A stretch of DNA of 64,000 nucleotides from Gaeumannomyces sp. JS-464 (GCA_002197995.1 NGZR01000005.1:4960001-5024000), one strand, 5' to 3'; counted from the first letter of the stretch, positions 1-9,623 are shown. The notes: generated by a model not told the origin, from the sequence alone. Numbers and translations: made by a program.

Positions 1-58
1 AGCCCTCAAGGAGAACGATAACGACATAGTCAACTCCATCATGGCCTTAAGTGTCTGA
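1..58 (+). CDS. EGD2: 3' end of nascent polypeptide-associated complex subunit alpha (partial)
   Basis: Only the last 18 codons and a TGA stop (56-58) lie in the window. They contain the motif NDIVNSIMAL, the characteristic end of the C-terminal UBA domain of NAC-alpha. NAC-alpha pairs with the beta subunit at the ribosome exit tunnel and shields nascent chains. The rest of the gene is upstream of the window, so the assignment rests on this one conserved helix. Confidence 0.7.
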   Translation, partial: ALKENDNDIVNSIMALSV

Positions 59-724
59 TGAAGGGGCGGAGGAGCGCTGTCGGGCTGTCTCTTTTTGTGC
101 GGGACGCGACCATGAATGACACGGTCACAACCTCTGCGGATGCCATGTCTGTTTGGCGGACAGGGATCATATCCTAGCGGTGGACAAAAAGGACAGGGCT
201 CTACAGGGCTCTACAGTGCTCGGCTTTGAGTGCTTGGTGTAGGAGGTTATCACAGCAAAAAGTAAAGAGCACATCAGGAACAGAAATGGAATATCTGTCT
301 GGGACGACTGTTGAGAGTGCATCCCCGTGATTACCGTACCCGTGACTGCAAACCTCTGGGAGACTGTGGCTCTAATGCTATGCCATGCCGCTTGTTGCGC
401 TTTTGCCTAGAACAGAAGAAAGGAAGAATACAGCAGATTCATGCACGCGCCAGTCAATCCACGGCTCAGAATACAGCAATAGCGTGGCTGAAATACACCT
501 AGCCTGTTTGGCATGTGGCTTCAGGATGCTTCTGTTCGGGCTGAGTCACGTGTTGGCGTCATGACCAAAGCCACGTGATCTGGGCGGATGGAACCGGGCT
601 AGGCTGGTTGGGGGGTTTCCAACTTTGCAGGGAGGAGTTCGGCATACATGGCGACCACCAGCCAGCGACCTCAACCTTTCAAATCTCCACTCCTTCAAAC
701 TCGCAAAAACACCTAACCGCTAAA
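59..724. other. intergenic: EGD2 3' flank and ATP7 promoter
   Basis: No gene seen. It holds a short tandem repeat of the 10-mer ACAGGGCTCT (193-212, followed by a degenerate third copy to 222) and two CACGTG boxes listed separately. A pyrimidine-rich stretch with several short A-runs precedes the ATP7 start. Confidence 0.6.
545..579. promoter_or_regulatory. paired CACGTG boxes (Cbf1/bHLH-type sites) in ATP7 promoter
   Basis: GTCACGTG at 545-552 and CACGTGAT at 572-579 are two RTCACGTG elements in opposite orientation, 25 bp apart, about 150-180 bp upstream of the ATP7 start. This is the core recognised by Cbf1-like and other bHLH factors. Binding here is inferred from the motif only. Confidence 0.4.
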
Positions 725-1662
725 ATGGCCGCAGTAAGTTCCCCGTGCCGATTGACGAGCTGGCCGGCCGGTCCGGGCCGTCAATGGCAATCCGTTGCCC
801 GCGCTCAAACAGCCCTCTGTGACCCTCTCTGGGGAGCAAACCCCGGGGCCCGCTGAGCCAATTTTCGACAGCCAGCATGACTGACCCTCTCTCTCTCTCT
901 TTCATCGGAATGAAAACAGCGAAGCGCAGCCCTCAAGATCGATTGGGCCCAGGTCACGACCTCACTCGGCCTGCGCGGCCAGACGGTGGCGGCGCTGCAC
1001 GCCTTCAAGAAGCGCAACGACGACGTGCGGCGCAAGGTGCAGCAGCTGTCGGAGCAGCCGACCACGGTCGACTTTGCCCACTACCGCGCCGTGCTCAAGA
1101 ACCGGGCCGTCGTGGACGAGATCGAGAAGCGCTTCGCGGCCTTCAAGCCCGCCACGTACGACGTCTCGCGCCAGCTCAAGGCCATCGACGCCTTCGAGGT
1201 CGAGGCCGTCAAGAACGCAGAGGCCACAAAGACCCAGGTCGACCTCGAGCTCAAGGACCTACAGGCCACGCTCAAGAACATTGAGGAGGCCAGGCCGTTT
1301 GACGAGCTCACTGTCGTACGTTTTTCTTCTACGCCCATGCCGCGATGCTGTCGTGTTGCTGCTTTACGAGAGCTTCTTCGGCCATTGCTTGGCTCGAAAG
1401 CGGGGAAGGCTGGAAGAGGAAGAAGGAAATCACAATGGCAGCGAGAATCACGATTGCTGATGTCTACTGTCATAAATACAGGAGGAGGTTGCCACCGCCG
1501 AACCCTCGATCGACGAGAAGACCTCCAAGCTGGTCTCCAAGGGCCGCTGGACCGTTCCTGGATACAAGGCAAGTCCTCCCCTCTTTTGCTCCTCCTCCTC
1601 CACCTTTGCCCTCATACTGACTCCCACCGCAGGAGAAATTCGGCGACCTGTCGGTGCTATAA
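725..1662 (+). CDS. ATP7: mitochondrial F1Fo-ATP synthase subunit d
   Basis: Peripheral-stalk subunit of mitochondrial ATP synthase that ties F1 to the membrane sector. Four exons (725-733, 920-1315, 1482-1568, 1633-1662), all joined in phase 0, give 173 residues. Hallmarks are the N-terminal stretch [20 protein letters not shown], the charged helix [14 protein letters not shown], and the C-terminus GRWTVPGY...EKFGDLSVL. The first exon encodes only Met-Ala-Ala, a typical fungal ATP7 arrangement. The third intron (1569-1632) starts with GCAAGT, a GC-AG intron; splicing there is required to reach the conserved C-terminus. The neighbour SRP101 converges on its 3' end 225 bp away. Confidence 0.95.
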
Positions 1663-1886
1663 GCAACTCGACCTCGCTCTTCTTCCCTTTGTGTACTCTA
1701 GCATTGTAGATAGGCGAATCGAATCCGGCCAACCCGTTGTAAAAGCTGCAATTAGTCACGTCCCGATCTGGCACTGGCGTACTGATTATCGGGGAGAACA
1801 TAGCCGCGCATTGGCATCGCTCCCTTTGCTCTATACTGCATGTATGACGGGGGGTATCCATCCGTTTATTAACACAAGGAGGCAAT

Positions 1887-4078
1887 TCAGTCGCTGCTGA
1901 GGAGCTTTTCGACCGCCCACTTGACCGAGAAGTTCCTCAAATCCGAGTAGTGCTGCCCAACGCCGACAAAAAGAACCGGCACGTTGGTAGCGTGCACGAT
2001 GCTCACCAGGGTGCCGACCATGCTGCCGACAGTGTCGCACTTTGAGATGATGAAGCCGTCCAGGGACCGTCCGGACCCGAAGGCGGCATTGAAGTTGCGC
2101 GCCTGGGCGACCGAGTCGGTGCCGACGAGAGCCTGTAGGTGAATCATGTTAGTCGGTCATAATATATATAGAGAGAGAGAGCGAGAGAGAGGCAAAAGAG
2201 GGCGGACTTGCCTCGCCAACCATGAGGATCTTGTCGGGCTGGGCAAACTTGGCAAACTTCTCGAGCGAGGACATGAGCCTCTGGTCGTTGTGCCTCCGGC
2301 CGGCCGTGTCAATGAGCACGACGTCGAACCCTTCCTGGGCCGCGAACGAGACGGCGTCCTTTGCGACGGCGGCGGCGTCCTTGCCGTAGCCCTTCTGGTA
2401 CAACTCGACCCTGCCGCCCTCGCGCGCCGTGAGCTCCTTGAGGTTGCGCACGTGCACGGCGAGCTGCTCGACGGCGCCGACCGGAACGTGTCGCCGGCCG
2501 CGATCAGGACCTTGTACTTGTTCTGCAGCAGGAAGAAGCAGATCTTTGACAGGTTGGTCGACTTGCCCACGCCATTGACGCCGACGATGGACATGACGTA
2601 GGGGCGCGCCCGCCGCAGCGACGTGGCCGGCGGCGCCGTCACCGAGTCGATCTCGCGCAGGAGGTCGAGCGACGATGTCGGCGTCAGCATCTTGGTCAGG
2701 GACGCCTCCATGGCGGCCTGAACGCGGGTACTTATACCTAAAGACGATGACGAGCGTGTTAGGATAGCTAGAATAAAAGGAATGATGAGCGCAATAGGGG
2801 ACTTACTCTCAAAGCTACCCGTCTTGACCCCCACCAGCTCCTTCTCGACGCCCTCACACAGCCTGACGGCGGCTTCTCGGGCAACGTTCTTCCGTAGCAG
2901 ATGGTCTTCCATCCCCTTCATGGCCTTGTCCAAGTCCTCCCTGGTCAAGACCTTGCCGCCGATGACATTCCTGAACAGACCACCGATGGTGCTCAGCCAG
3001 ACCCCAGAAGCCCGCTCGGGGCGTCTGACTGAGCAGCGGCAGCGGCGGCAGCCGACTTTGACTTTTCCGCCTCCAGGATCGAGTGCACCTCGTCGCCCAG
3101 GTCCTTGAGGATGAACCTGCCCTTGGTGGTGGAGCCCCAAGTAGAAGCGTCTACCTCCTCGACGCCGACCGAGCGGGGCTCAAAGTCCGAGTCGCTGGCA
3201 ACGTTGGCGGCCGAGTAGTCGAGCTGGACGCCGTCGTCCTCGTCGGCGAGCCCGTCTGCGTCCCACTTGCGGCCCTTCTTGGCCGTCTTGGCCTTGGCGC
3301 CGCCCTTCCTCATGCCGCCGGGCGACGACTCGTCGCCCGACGAGGCGGGCGCCCCTCCGGCGCCGGCGACTTGCGCCTTGCGCGCGCGCCGCGACATCTT
3401 GCCCAGGGGCCCGCCGGGCTTGGCGACCAGGAGGTGGCCGGCCCCGCCGCCGGGCGTCGAGGGGCGCGAGGTGATGGGCGTCACGGCCGGGCTGGAGTCG
3501 GCCGACTTGTCGTTGCGGATGGCGGGGCCGCCGCTGGCGGTGCGGCTGCCCCTGAAGGTCAGGCCGGGCGGGGCGAGCGGCGGGTCGTCGCCCAGGTTCC
3601 CGGATACGAACGAGGTATCGAGCGGGCGCGGGGCGGCATCGGCGGGGGCGGCCCTGGCGGAGGCGGAGGCGCCCTCGAGCTCCTTGATCTGCTGGTCAAA
3701 GTACTCGTCGAAGCCGTGGCAGTCGACGAGAGTGGTGTGGGGCCTCGTCAGCTGGTCGCCGTACAGGTTGACGAAGATGGCGCGGATGTTGTCGACGAGG
3801 CGGGTGACCCAGGGCAGGTTCAGCAGCGAGCGGTAGACGGCGACGAAGATGAGGCCCAGGTCCTTGGCGAAGGCCCAGCGCAGGGTGTGGCTGTCGGTGC
3901 GGTAGGGGGCGTTGGCGGCGGCCAGGCTGCTCTCGCGGGCGGCGGCGGCGTGCGACGCCTTCTCCTCGATGAAGACGTCGCTGATGAAGCCGTTGATGAC
4001 GGCGGGGCTGACCGGGGTCAGGGTCCGCGACCAGAGCACGACCCCGGACGTGGTCAGGATCTCGAACGTGTCCAGCAT
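1887..4078 (-). CDS. SRP101: signal recognition particle receptor subunit alpha (frame broken twice)
   Basis: Docks the SRP-ribosome complex at the ER and hydrolyses GTP with SRP54. Exons 4078-2807, 2737-2212 and 2132-1887. The N-terminal SRX domain begins [18 protein letters not shown] basic Gly/Ala-rich linker follows, then the NG GTPase domain with G1 GVNGVGKST (about residue 475-485), [29 protein letters not shown] and the C-terminal KFVGVGQ-type segment. The last intron (2133-2211) has a GC donor (GAG|GCAAGT) and contains a GA-rich simple repeat. Two single-base deletions interrupt the frame: near 3000 (before [14 protein letters not shown]) and near 2478 (inside GDTFRSGAVEQ). Restoring one base at each gives an open frame of about 681 residues. 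An assembly error is more likely than loss of this essential gene. Confidence 0.9.
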
Positions 4079-4637
4079 CGTGGCGAGCGGCGGGCGGGCT
4101 GGGTGCGGTGGTAGTGGTCGTCGTCGGCTACAGGACGGGTGTCCACCTGCTGATGCGTGCTCCCATTGCGACGGGCGGGAGGGTGTCTGGCGATGTGACC
4201 TGACCTGGTTCCTGGGACAGGCGGCCTCGATAAAGGCTTATCGGGCAACCCTTGCCCCACACGGCGCGAGCATGTCACTGTGGCCACATGTGATAGGCGG
4301 ACGTGGCTGGCGCTGGCGCAACGAAAGTTGAGTGGCACAGACGGCCAGGCAGGGGCCACACTGCAGTAGCCTCAGCGCAGACGACGGCGCCCAGTGAGCC
4401 AGTCCAATCCGACACCTTGTAAGCTCTGGAAGGAACAGCTTGCGCCCGCCACCAAAGGCCCGCATACACAAGGCATTCGCGATTCATCTTGAGCAGAGAA
4501 GCAGGAGCTGCATCTATCAATTCCCAGCTGGCACTTCCCTCGCCATTCTCCTCCCGACCCTCTCCTAGAATTCCGATCGACCGGCCTTGACTTCGAGACC
4601 ACGCGATCCAAACACACACACACACGCACATCCAACG
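4079..4637. other. intergenic: divergent SRP101/YIF1 promoter region
   Basis: No coding signal seen. A short CA-rich run (about 4610-4630) immediately precedes the YIF1 start codon. Confidence 0.6.
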
Positions 4638-5765
4638 ATGCAGCGGCCACAGGCTTACGGGCAGTCGCCCCTTTACACCACCCGGTGCCCCAGCATGTCT
4701 CGACGGTGCCGCAGCTCAGGTCACCGCCGCCGCCGGCAGGCTCGTCGGCGTCACAACACGGCAGCTACGGCAGCAGCCCATACCCCCAACAGCAGCAGGG
4801 CGGGGGCGCCGGCCCGCAAAACATGTTTGGCCAGTACGGCCAGTTCATGAACGACCCGGCCGCGCAGGTGGCGGCGCACTTTGGCCAGACGGCCTTCAAG
4901 CAGGGCCAGGAGCTGATTGACCAAAACGTAGGTCCTGAGTGAGAGCGAGAGTGAGAAAGAGGCTTGGGAGCGAGACGGATGCTGAAATGCGCAAACAATC
5001 CTACAACCACAGATAAACCGATACTTCAACGTGCTCGCACTCAAGCACTACTTCAACGTCACCAACTCGTACGTAATAAACAAGCTGTACCTCGTCCTCT
5101 TCCCCTGGAGGCACAAGCCGTGGTCGCGCAAGCAGGCCATGGGCCCCAGCGGCCAGGAGGGCTGGTACCTGCCGCCGCGCGACGACGTCAACAGCCCGGA
5201 CATGTACATCCCCGTCATGTCGCTCGTCACCTACATCCTCCTCTCGACCGCCCTCGCGGGGCTCCGCGGCCAGTTCCAGCCGGAACTCCTGGGCGCCACA
5301 GCGGGGACGGCGCTGATCGTGGTGGCCGTCGAGATCCTGATCCTCAAGCTGGGCTGCTACATCATGAACATCTCCAACAACTCGCAGCTCCTGGACCTGG
5401 TCGCCTACTCGGGCTACAAGTTTGTCGGCGTCATCGTCACTGTCGCGGTCGCCGAGATTGTGAATGCTGGCAAGGGCACTGGCGGCTGGACTGGATGGGG
5501 GGTCTTTATCTATGCGTTCCTGGCGAACTCGCTCTTCTTGGTAAGTACACTTAGAAAAGGAAAATTCCGGGGCTCTCATGTTCTCTTGACAAGCACTGAC
5601 ACGCAGCAGATGAGGTCACTCAAGTACGTTCTCCTTCCCGAAAACTCGGGCGACAGCAGGATGCAGACGGATACGCGGGCCAAGAGGAACCAGCGCACTC
5701 AGTTCCTGTTCTTTTACTCGTATGTTGTCCAGTTCATCTTCATGTGGATTCTATCAAGACCTTGA
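4638..5765 (+). CDS. YIF1: ER-Golgi transport membrane protein of the Yif1 family (one frameshift)
   Basis: Yif1 works with Yip1 and Rab GTPases in COPII vesicle transport. Exons 4638-4927, 5013-5540 and 5610-5765. The cytosolic N-terminus is Pro/Gln-rich. The family signature then follows: NMFGQYGQFMNDPAAQVA, ELIDQNINRYF, ALKHYFNVTNSYVINKL, PWRHKPWSR. Next come about five hydrophobic segments (residues about 175-324), ending FMWILSRP. The frame starting at the only plausible ATG (4638) fails near 4670. One C missing from the CCCC run at 4669-4672 would restore the reading SPPLHHPVPQHV and give 324 residues. The acceptor of intron 2 could also be 3 nt upstream (tandem cag). Confidence 0.88.
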
Positions 5766-6804
5766 AAGGCGCAGGGGACAAAGGCACTTTGAGTCGAGGA
5801 ACTCTGTTTCGGACAGACATGAACGAGGGCATTCGGACGGCTCGACCGGATCAAGTCGCGGTCCTGGGTTCGAGGGTACGGGAGTGGCGAGGTGACGGCT
5901 GTAAAGGAAGATATCAGCAGCCCGTGCTGGAGGTTGCTTGTATGATGTGGAGGCATGTTTTCTACCCGGCCTACCCCTATCTGTGGCCGAGTAGGGGGTT
6001 GTGGCCGAACGTCTGGTAAACCTTACACAGTGCGTTCAGACAAGAGGCGGGTTCTGCCCAAGTTGCCTTCTTTTGTTGTTTTCTTATATGCTGCAATGGG
6101 CTGGGAGCGATACTGGGCGGCGCCTTGTTATACAATATCTTTTTTGTGGAGCTGAAATGTTAGAAGATGCAATCGAGCATCGTGCTGCTTCCGTTCGCTC
6201 CAGTCTGCGCAAGTCTGGTGGGGCTAAGTGTCCTGGTGCCGCAGGAGATGCCCGCTGCCGACAGCCCAGGTCCGCCGGCCTCGGCCATCGGGGCCCGCCG
6301 CACCCTAACGGGTCTCTTGGTTGACCCGGCTAGTAGATATTGCCTTTTTGATCGTTACCTATTTTTTTTTTTTTTTTTTTTTTTTGGGTTGTTTGCTACT
6401 GTTTTCCCATCAACCAGCGCACACGCACACGCACACGGACTGCCCGCTGTGCCGTCTATCACTTCGCCTTAGCCAGCCTGCCAAGTATCTGACTGCCCAA
6501 CTTATCTCCGCGCCCAACGCTGTACCAAGCTGACGCAGCAAGGAAAGCGCCAACCTCGCTAGTATCATTTTTTTTACCATTATTATTTTTCCGTCCAGGC
6601 TGGTCTTTATCGCCCGCTAATTTCTTGGTCCCTTGTCGCATCCTACACCTACATACCGTGGCATTTACAACCCTTGCTTCTTCCTATTCCTAGGATTGAA
6701 TCACCCCTCCGAATGCCATCTTAAATCTCTGTGGATTCTGGTTCTTTGCGCCCCAATCCAGCTACAGCACACAACGCCGTGCAAAACTTTTAAACACAGC
6801 CAAG
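5766..6804. other. intergenic between YIF1 and the Mpv17-family gene
   Basis: No gene recognised. It contains a 24-T homopolymer at 6362-6385, an ACGCAC-type short repeat at about 6420-6436 and several T-rich runs. The 3' flank of YIF1 and the upstream region of the next gene both lie here. Confidence 0.55.
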
Positions 6805-7614
6805 ATGCCCTCCCCTATAGTAACAGCCACCATCCAGTCCACCGTGCTGGCCGCCACATCCAACCTGATCGCTCAGGCGCTCGGGGCCTACAAAAACAAT
6901 GTACTAACTCCTGTTTTATATACTAATCATTCTCTCCTCTGTGACATGATATTAAAACCCCTGAACTGCCAGGAACCGCTCGTGATAGACTGGGTGCCGC
7001 TGTTCCAGTTCGCCCTCTACGCCGTCGTCAGCACGCCGCCAAACTTTCTGTGGCAGGAGCTGCTCGAGCAGAGCCTCCCGAGCAGCGCGTCATCCCCGGC
7101 AGCGCCCACAAAGGTGATGCCCACCCGGGACGCCATCGCCTCGGCGGCCGCGGGCGACGACCAGGCGTTGGACCGCAAGCAGCGCAAGGGCGAGCTCGTC
7201 GAGCCTGCTGCTGCTGCTGCTCCGCCCGCCAAGCTCAGCGTCGGCAACACGGTCGCCAAGCTCGCGCTGGACCAGACGGTGGGCGCGGCGCTCAACACGG
7301 TCATGTTCAGCGTGTTCCTGCACTCGGTCCAGGCCGCCATGGCGCACCGCCCGCGCTCGCCCGCCGACAGCCTCGCGTTCCTGGCGTCCGGGCCGGCGAA
7401 GGCGATCGACTACTCGGCCGTGCGCTGGGACGACGTCTGGGCCAAGGCGGCGGCCGAGTTTGTGCCGCTGCTGGTGGCGAGCTGGCGCCTGTGGCCGCTC
7501 GTCAGCCTGGTCAACTTTGCCTTTGTCAAGACGGTCGCGACGCGGAACCTCGTCGCCGGCCTGGCGGGCGTGGGCTGGGGCGTCTACGTGAGCATGTTTG
7601 CTGCTGGTCATTGA
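6805..7614 (+). CDS. Mpv17/PMP22-family membrane protein
   Basis: Predicted four-helix organelle membrane protein of the Mpv17/PXMP2/Sym1 family (mitochondrial inner membrane or peroxisome; channel-like role in the family). The N-terminal helix carries a Leu-Ile-Ala-Gln motif, followed by DWVPLFQFALYAVVSTPPNF. The diagnostic C-terminal signature is ASWRLWPLVSLVNFAFV. An Ala/Lys-rich insertion (about residues 65-130) sits between the first two helices. I splice 6901-6972, joining YKNN to EPLVIDW and giving 245 residues. The intron is 72 bp with no in-frame stop, so a 24-residue-longer retained form is formally possible. It is not closely enough matched to say which paralogue this is. Confidence 0.82.
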   Translation: MPSPIVTATIQSTVLAATSNLIAQALGAYKNNVLTPVLYTNHSLLCDMILKPLNCQEPLVIDWVPLFQFALYAVVSTPPNFLWQELLEQSLPSSASSPAAPTKVMPTRDAIASAAAGDDQALDRKQRKGELVEPAAAAAPPAKLSVGNTVAKLALDQTVGAALNTVMFSVFLHSVQAAMAHRPRSPADSLAFLASGPAKAIDYSAVRWDDVWAKAAAEFVPLLVASWRLWPLVSLVNFAFVKTVATRNLVAGLAGVGWGVYVSMFAAGH

Positions 7615-7929
7615 TTCCGGAGGGGGGGGCTTGTTGGGTTGGGACGAGGAGTAGTAGATGGATAGACTTATTCCCGCTTCAGAGAGGCAGACACCTGGGA
7701 CTTGCGAGACCTTTGACGATGGCATGACCAATCTTCTTTGTCTTCGGCGACAGCCTAGAACTGGCTAGACATACATACCTATGCATACATACATGACGAC
7801 CCTCTGCTTGCATTTTGCGCCTCCATCCAGATAGCACCGTCTTGTCTCGCAGAGACGCAACGGAAGCTCGCATCAAGTCCTACACCGTATATGATTTTAT
7901 GGTGACAGAATTTGATACATCAGCCCCTA
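7615..7929. other. convergent 3' flanks of the Mpv17-family gene and BNA6
   Basis: No gene seen. A G8 run (about 7622-7629) and an ATACATAC-type short repeat (about 7769-7795) are the only notable features. Confidence 0.55.
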
Positions 7930-8920
7930 TCAGTGATCTATTTTGAGGGAAAAGTCGATGTGAGGGACACCTTGGTGGATGGAGCTCGTTGACATGATGT
8001 CGATGTCTGCAGCAGAGGTGAGAGTAAGTAACCAAACACCCATATCAAAGGAGGCAGAAGAAGACAAGAAAAAAAAAACACTCACGCTCGCACGAGTACG
8101 CAGCAGCATTCGCCGGCGTCAGGCCTCCCGACACCTCGAGCAGGAACTCCTTCTTGCCCCTCCAGCGGTCCCTGATGCTCTGCGCGGCGGCCTTGACGCC
8201 GTCAGGCGTGAAGTTGTCGAGCATGACGACGTCGGCGCCGGCGCCGATGGCCTCGTCGGCCTCGGCCTCGCTCCGGACCTCGACCTCGATCTTGAGGCTG
8301 AAGCCGGCCGCGGCCCTGGCGGCGCCGACGGCGTCCCGCACCGACCCGCGGCTCCAGACGTGGTTGTCCTTGAGCATGACCATGCTGCTCAGGTCGACGC
8401 GGTGCATGTCGGCCCCGCCCACGAGCATGCCGTACTTCTCCACCAGCCGGAACCCGGGCGTGGTCTTGCGCGTGCCCGCCACCCGGCCCCGGAACCCGGC
8501 CCGCCGCACCGCGTCGACCAGCCGCCGCGACGCCGTCGCGACGCCCGAGCAGCGCGCCAGCACGTTGAGCGCCACGCGCTCGCCCAGCAGGATGCCGCGC
8601 GCGGGGCCCGACACCGTCGCCACCTCGAGCCGGCCGTCGCCGTCGCCCCCCGGCCCGTGCGGGTCGAGGTGAGCGCCCTCGAGGAAGCGCCACTTGACGG
8701 TGCAGCCGCACTGCTTGAAGACTTCGTTGACAAAGGGCGCGCCCGCCAGGAAGCCCTCGGCCTTGCACAGCAGCGCCGCAGTGCTGTCCTTCTCGCCCAC
8801 CACGAACCCGCCAATGTCGAACGAGGGCGTGTCCTCGGCCAGCCACACCGTGACCTGCGTCTTCCACGACGGCGGGAGGAGGTGGGCGGGGTTGCCCTGG
8901 ATATCCACGGTAGAGGTCAT
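7930..8920 (-). CDS. BNA6: quinolinate phosphoribosyltransferase (nicotinate-nucleotide pyrophosphorylase, decarboxylating)
   Basis: Converts quinolinate and PRPP to nicotinate mononucleotide in de novo NAD synthesis. Exons 8920-8086 and 8006-7930 encode 303 residues, close to the usual family size. The N-terminal domain contains AEDTPSFDIGGFVVG. The catalytic barrel shows NVLARCSGVAT, GTRKTTPGFR, EKYGMLVGG, HRVDLSSMVMLKDNH, the metal/PRPP-site segments EVEVRS and VVMLDN, and SGGLT. The spliced 3' exon supplies the conserved ending STSSIHQG...HIDFSLKI. Start chosen at the first ATG of the family-like N-terminus (MTSTVD). No frame breaks. Confidence 0.95.
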
Positions 8921-9385
8921 CTTTATTTTTATTTTTATGACGATATTGCCAGGGCTCTTGTGCCACTGCAATCTTTGTGAGATATTTCCAGAGTTGCCTG
9001 TCCTCGGTTTGCTACATGGCAGGCTCAGCTGCTTTTGCACACTAAGCTAATGATGTCAGTTGTTTTAAAACATATTCCCGCGGGTAATAACCCCGCCGTC
9101 GGGTATTCACGGCCAAGTGCAGAGTAAAACAACGAGCCTCACATGTTTCGCCCGTCGTTATGAAACCAGCAAAACTGACAAAGAGCAACGCAAAAAGGGT
9201 AGTCAGTATGTCTGCGTCCACAAGGGCAAGAGATATAAATAAAGGTTTTAAGCCGTTTTTATCATTGCCCAAGCAGCAAGGCAATCCATCCGCAATCTTG
9301 GCAGCAGACGCAGGTCGGTCAGATGGGGAGCACCTAGTACTACCAGCCACTCCAAATGCTGTCAATAAATATTAAAAAGACGAAG

Positions 9386-9391
9386 AAAAAA
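9386..9391 (-). terminator. Pol III terminator (T6) after the tRNA-Glu/tRNA-Lys pair
   Basis: Six T residues on the minus strand, 43 nt past the tRNA-Lys 3' end. This is the first run of four or more T downstream of the pair. No T-run separates the two tRNAs, which suggests one shared terminator. Confidence 0.6.
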
Positions 9392-9404
9392 GAATGGTTG
9401 ATGA

Positions 9405-9420
9405 CCTGTGTTAACACAGG
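9405..9420. repeat. 16-bp perfect palindrome in the tRNA-Lys trailer
   Basis: CCTGTGTTAACACAGG reads identically on both strands. It lies between the tRNA-Lys gene and its Pol III terminator, so it would be present in the trailer RNA, or act as a dyad binding site in DNA. Confidence 0.6.
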
Positions 9421-9434
9421 CGCATCGGGAATTG

Positions 9435-9507
9435 AGCCCGATGCGGGGGTCGAACCCGCAACCTTGAGATTAAGAGTCTCACGCTCTACCGATTGAGCTA
9501 ACCGGGC
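9435..9507 (-). tRNA. tRNA-Lys (CTT anticodon)
   Basis: A 73-nt cloverleaf without intron. The acceptor stem GCCCGGT pairs with ATCGGGC (one G-T). D-loop and A box are in GGTTAGCTCAATCGGTAGAGC (the run starts at 9503 on the minus strand). The anticodon loop is ACTCTTAAT with CTT. The T arm GCGGGTTCGACCCCCGC includes a perfect B box. It begins 5 nt after the tRNA-Glu 3' end on the same strand. Confidence 0.95.
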
Positions 9508-9512
9508 GATGG

Positions 9513-9623
9513 CTCCGATACGGGGAATCGAACCCCGGGCTCGGCAGGACTCGCAGAATGGGTTCCTTAACAGAAATCCCCTCGTTTGAGAGTGCCGGAT
9601 GTTAGCCACTACACCATATCGGA
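9513..9623 (-). tRNA. tRNA-Glu (CTC anticodon) with a 39-nt intron
   Basis: Mature halves are 9623-9587 (37 nt) and 9547-9513 (35 nt). Acceptor stem TCCGATA pairs with TATCGGA. The anticodon stem CGGCA/TGCCG is re-formed after removal of the 39-nt intron (9548-9586), which follows nucleotide 37 as in canonical nuclear tRNA introns. Anticodon CTC lies at 9590-9588. The T loop GGTTCGATTCC is a perfect B box. The 3' neighbour tRNA-Lys is only 5 nt away with no terminator between. Confidence 0.93.

Larger units (their letters stand above)
8921..9434. other. intergenic upstream of BNA6
   Basis: No gene seen. AT-rich compared with its flanks. The 3' part holds the trailer, palindrome and Pol III terminator of the tRNA pair. 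Confidence 0.55.

Noticed and set aside
2169..2193. GA-repeat considered as an independent repeat element
   Set aside because: A simple sequence inside SRP101 intron 2; nothing suggests function beyond the intron.
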